Assembly (NCBI GenBank): GCA_942491975.1
Contig: CALOCY010000004.1
Location: 2,046,001 to 2,110,000, forward strand
Direction: 5' to 3'
DNA: 64,000 bases
DNA from: CALOCY01 sp942491975
Lineage (GTDB): Bacteria; Bacteroidota; Bacteroidia; Bacteroidales; Prolixibacteraceae
The notes beneath the pieces are model-generated. The model saw only the letters and a program-made list of their open reading frames with translations, was not told the DNA's origin and did no database searches. How positions within the stretch are numbered: the first letter of the stretch is position 1; each line of letters begins with the position of its first letter. Position numbers and translations under genes: made by a program. This document shows positions 62,241-64,000 of the stretch, piece after piece.

Positions 62241-63248
62241 ATGACAAAAATCAAAATTGGTATCAACGGATTCGGACGCATCGGGAGATTGGTATTCCGT
62301 GCCGCAATGAATAAAAAGAATGTCGAAATTGTAGCCATCAACGACCTGATTGATGTTGACTACATGGCATACATGCTTAAGTTTGATTCTACCCACGGAC
62401 GTTTTAACGGTGATGTTGAAGTGAAAGACGGGAAATTGATTGTAAACGGACAAACAGTTCGCGTAACCTCCGAGAAAGATCCTTCAAACCTGAAGTGGGG
62501 TGAAGTTGGTGCCGAATATATTGTTGAAGCCACGGGTATTTTTCTTACCGCAGAAAAAGCACAGGCGCATATTGATGCCGGTGCCAAAAAAGTGGTAATG
62601 TCAGCCCCGTCAAAAGACAGTACACCAATGTTTGTAATGGGTGTAAACCATACTGAATATAAAAACGACATGGATTTTGTGTCGAATGCTTCATGTACAA
62701 CGAACTGCCTAGCCCCTATTGCCAAGGTACTGAACGATAATTTTGGTATCGTTGAAGGTTTGATGACTACCGTTCATGCTACCACCGCCACCCAGAAGAC
62801 TGTTGATGGTCCTTCATTGAAAGACTGGCGCGGCGGACGTGGTGCAGGACAAAACATTATCCCTTCATCCACAGGTGCTGCCAAAGCTGTAGGTAAAGTT
62901 ATTCCCGAGCTAAACGGCAAACTTACAGGCATGGCTTTCCGTGTCCCTACCCCCGATGTATCAGCTGTTGACCTTACTGTACGCCTGGAGAAAGGTGCAC
63001 CATACGATGCCATTTGTGCAGCTATGAAAAAAGCTTCGGAAAATGAGATGAAAGGCGTTTTGGGCTATACTGAAGAAGCAGTTGTTTCCAACGATTTTAT
63101 CGGCGATCCGCACACTTCTATTTTCGATGCCGGAGCAGGTATCGGCCTGAATGATAACTTTGTAAAAGTTGTTTCGTGGTACGATAACGAGTGGGGTTAC
63201 TCAGAGAAAGTTGTTGAACTGATTGAGTATATGGATTCAGTGAAATAA
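62241..63248 (+). CDS. gapA: Type I glyceraldehyde-3-phosphate dehydrogenase
   Basis: The 335-residue enzyme has the NAD-binding motif INGFGRIGRLVFRAAMN, Asp35 (NDL) favouring NAD, the active-site Cys152 in SNASCTTNCLAP, and HATTATQKTVDGPSLKDWRG. It interconverts glyceraldehyde 3-phosphate and 1,3-bisphosphoglycerate in glycolysis. Length and motifs are canonical. It has its own promoter and a terminator 37 bases after the stop. Confidence 0.97.
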   Translation: MTKIKIGINGFGRIGRLVFRAAMNKKNVEIVAINDLIDVDYMAYMLKFDSTHGRFNGDVEVKDGKLIVNGQTVRVTSEKDPSNLKWGEVGAEYIVEATGIFLTAEKAQAHIDAGAKKVVMSAPSKDSTPMFVMGVNHTEYKNDMDFVSNASCTTNCLAPIAKVLNDNFGIVEGLMTTVHATTATQKTVDGPSLKDWRGGRGAGQNIIPSSTGAAKAVGKVIPELNGKLTGMAFRVPTPDVSAVDLTVRLEKGAPYDAICAAMKKASENEMKGVLGYTEEAVVSNDFIGDPHTSIFDAGAGIGLNDNFVKVVSWYDNEWGYSEKVVELIEYMDSVK

Positions 63249-63284
63249 TTAGCACTGAGTACTGAGATAAAATATATATTTAAG

Positions 63285-63316
63285 ATCCGATCCTTTAAAC
63301 AGGGTCGGATTTTTTG
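63285..63316 (+). terminator. Terminator of the GAPDH gene
   Basis: ATCCGATCCT pairs with AGGGTCGGAT (one G-T pair) around a 6-base loop and is followed by TTTTTTG. It lies 37 bases after the stop codon. Confidence 0.85.
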
Positions 63317-63344
63317 TTTCAGATACGATGTTATATATTATCGA

Positions 63345-63369
63345 CCTGAAGGTTTTGAGAACCTTCGGG
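63345..63369. repeat. Interspersed palindrome (GAAGGTT type)
   Basis: CCTGAAGGTT and AACCTTCGGG pair with one G-T around a 5-base loop, 29 bases after the GAPDH terminator. It is the rightmost member of the palindrome family in this window. Confidence 0.65.
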
Positions 63370-63388
63370 GCGTATTGACAGGTTCGAA

Positions 63389-63396
63389 TAATTTTG
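63389..63396 (+). promoter_or_regulatory. Candidate -7 element of the small membrane protein gene
   Basis: TAATTTTG matches TAnnTTTG on the plus strand, 49 bases before the ATG at 63446. The TTG upstream is too close (11 bases), so support is partial. Confidence 0.4.
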
Positions 63397-63445
63397 CAAC
63401 TGTACATTTTTTTTTAATTTTAAAGTCACAAAAACACTAATTGTT

Positions 63446-63802
63446 ATGCACCGTATTGATGAACCGGAAGCCGAAAACAGTGGAAAAGAACAGCTGGGCA
63501 ATTCAAAATTGATATTAACGCTGGGGATTATTGCGCTTATTTCTATCATCTTCTATTCCCCGGTGTCGTTTGTATTGGCCGCAATCACACTTGTACTGGC
63601 CTATACCGAACACAATAATTATACAGCCAACAGGCAACTTTACAGCCGATCATCATACGTTACCACCCGCACCGGTGCTTTTTGCGCCATTATTGCCCTG
63701 GTACTATTTTTAATCATTCTAATCTTATCCCTGCTTAATTTGCATTATATGCTCGATAAGATACCTGTTATCAACATCTTAGATAATCACATCTATTTTT
63801 AG
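63446..63802 (+). CDS. Small integral membrane protein of unknown function
   Basis: The 118-residue protein has a hydrophilic N terminus and about three hydrophobic segments (residues 22-37 LILTLGIIALISIIF, 40-54, and 78-98 CAIIALVLFLIILILSLLNL), with a short soluble loop (NNYTANRQLYSRSSYVTTRT) between. The pattern resembles small DUF4190-type proteins but I do not recognise a defined family. No neighbours suggest a role. Confidence 0.6.
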   Translation: MHRIDEPEAENSGKEQLGNSKLILTLGIIALISIIFYSPVSFVLAAITLVLAYTEHNNYTANRQLYSRSSYVTTRTGAFCAIIALVLFLIILILSLLNLHYMLDKIPVINILDNHIYF

Positions 63803-63889
63803 CAGTGTATTAACAAACATTAAAAAATGTTAAATCGGGTAACTTATTTCCCATTAACCCCGAAAAAGGAACTGACTAATACAGAACTT

Positions 63890-63897
63890 TTACTTTG
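63890..63897 (+). promoter_or_regulatory. Candidate -7 element of the gene at the right edge
   Basis: TTACTTTG, the same variant as at the GAPDH gene, lies 20 bases before the ATG at 63918. No TTG is seen at the normal distance. Confidence 0.35.
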
Positions 63898-63917
63898 TAG
63901 AACTAATCGGAACATCC

Positions 63918-64000
63918 ATGGAAAGGAATCTTGTTAAACCGATAATTAACAGGGAAGAAGAACAGTCTCCTGAGCATTTGCCTGAAGGGGATGTGATTGT
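63918..64000 (+). CDS. Start of an unidentified gene, cut by the window edge
   Basis: An ATG at 63918 opens a frame that runs to the right edge without a stop. The visible part begins MERNLVKPIINREEEQSPEH and is acidic. Too little is present to name the product. Confidence 0.5.
   Translation, partial: MERNLVKPIINREEEQSPEHLPEGDVI

Overview
The window comes from a member of the Bacteroidota, most likely class Bacteroidia (a Marinilabiliales/Bacteroidales-type genome; the order is an inference). Four things point there. Promoters match the phylum-specific form TAnnTTTG with an upstream TTG or TTTG about 20 bases away. There is a type IX secretion (T9SS) gene, porT, and two very large proteins end in T9SS type A sorting domains. 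The gene order rpsU-xer-hpf-tRNAs-tuf-secE-nusG-rplKAJL-rpoBC-DUF3467-rpsL-rpsG-fusA-rpsJ is the one I know from this phylum. Menaquinone biosynthesis (MenG) is present.

Layout. Bases 1-12,065, minus strand: the complete S10/spc ribosomal protein cluster, from the 5' part of rplO at the left edge up to rpsJ, preceded by fusA, rpsG and rpsL and driven by a clear promoter upstream of rpsL. Bases 12,303-15,839, minus: a two-gene peptide export module (HlyD-type adaptor plus C39-peptidase ABC transporter) sitting inside the otherwise housekeeping block. Bases 16,130-27,646, minus: DUF3467 gene, rpoC, rpoB, rplL, rplJ, rplA, rplK, nusG, secE, with a strong hairpin between rplL and rpoB and a terminator after the DUF3467 gene. 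Bases 27,665-31,155, minus: tuf, tRNA-Gly, tRNA-Tyr, tRNA-Thr, hpf, a tyrosine recombinase and rpsU. Two cloverleaf-like sequences flank tuf in the places where I would expect tRNA-Thr and tRNA-Trp; both have abnormal anticodon arms.

Bases 31,220-42,962 hold mixed metabolism and envelope genes: a helix-hairpin-helix protein, a sodium symporter, class II fructose-bisphosphate aldolase, a TamA/BamA-like outer membrane lipoprotein, a SpoU-type RNA methyltransferase, a cupin, an FAD-dependent dehydrogenase, PorT, MenG and a PurL/AIR-synthase-like protein. Bases 43,108-63,802 are more accessory: a 2,089-residue secreted multidomain protein (putative TIM-barrel glycosidase region, PKD, dockerin, LamG, cohesin-like, Ig, 51-residue repeats, T9SS tail), an SDR, a GT-A-like protein, a lipopolysaccharide-type kinase, a nitroreductase, a 2,592-residue acidic Ig-like repeat protein with a T9SS tail, GAPDH and a small membrane protein. 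This region carries a family of interspersed palindromes and two copies of an 86-bp inverted-repeat element.

How it fits together: most of the left half builds the translation and transcription machinery, with tuf and tRNAs in one transcription unit and S21 and HPF in the neighbouring one. The right half makes cell-surface material: PorT belongs to the machine that exports proteins with the C-terminal tails seen on the two giant proteins, and the TamA-like protein, glycosyltransferase-like protein and LPS-type kinase all act on the envelope.
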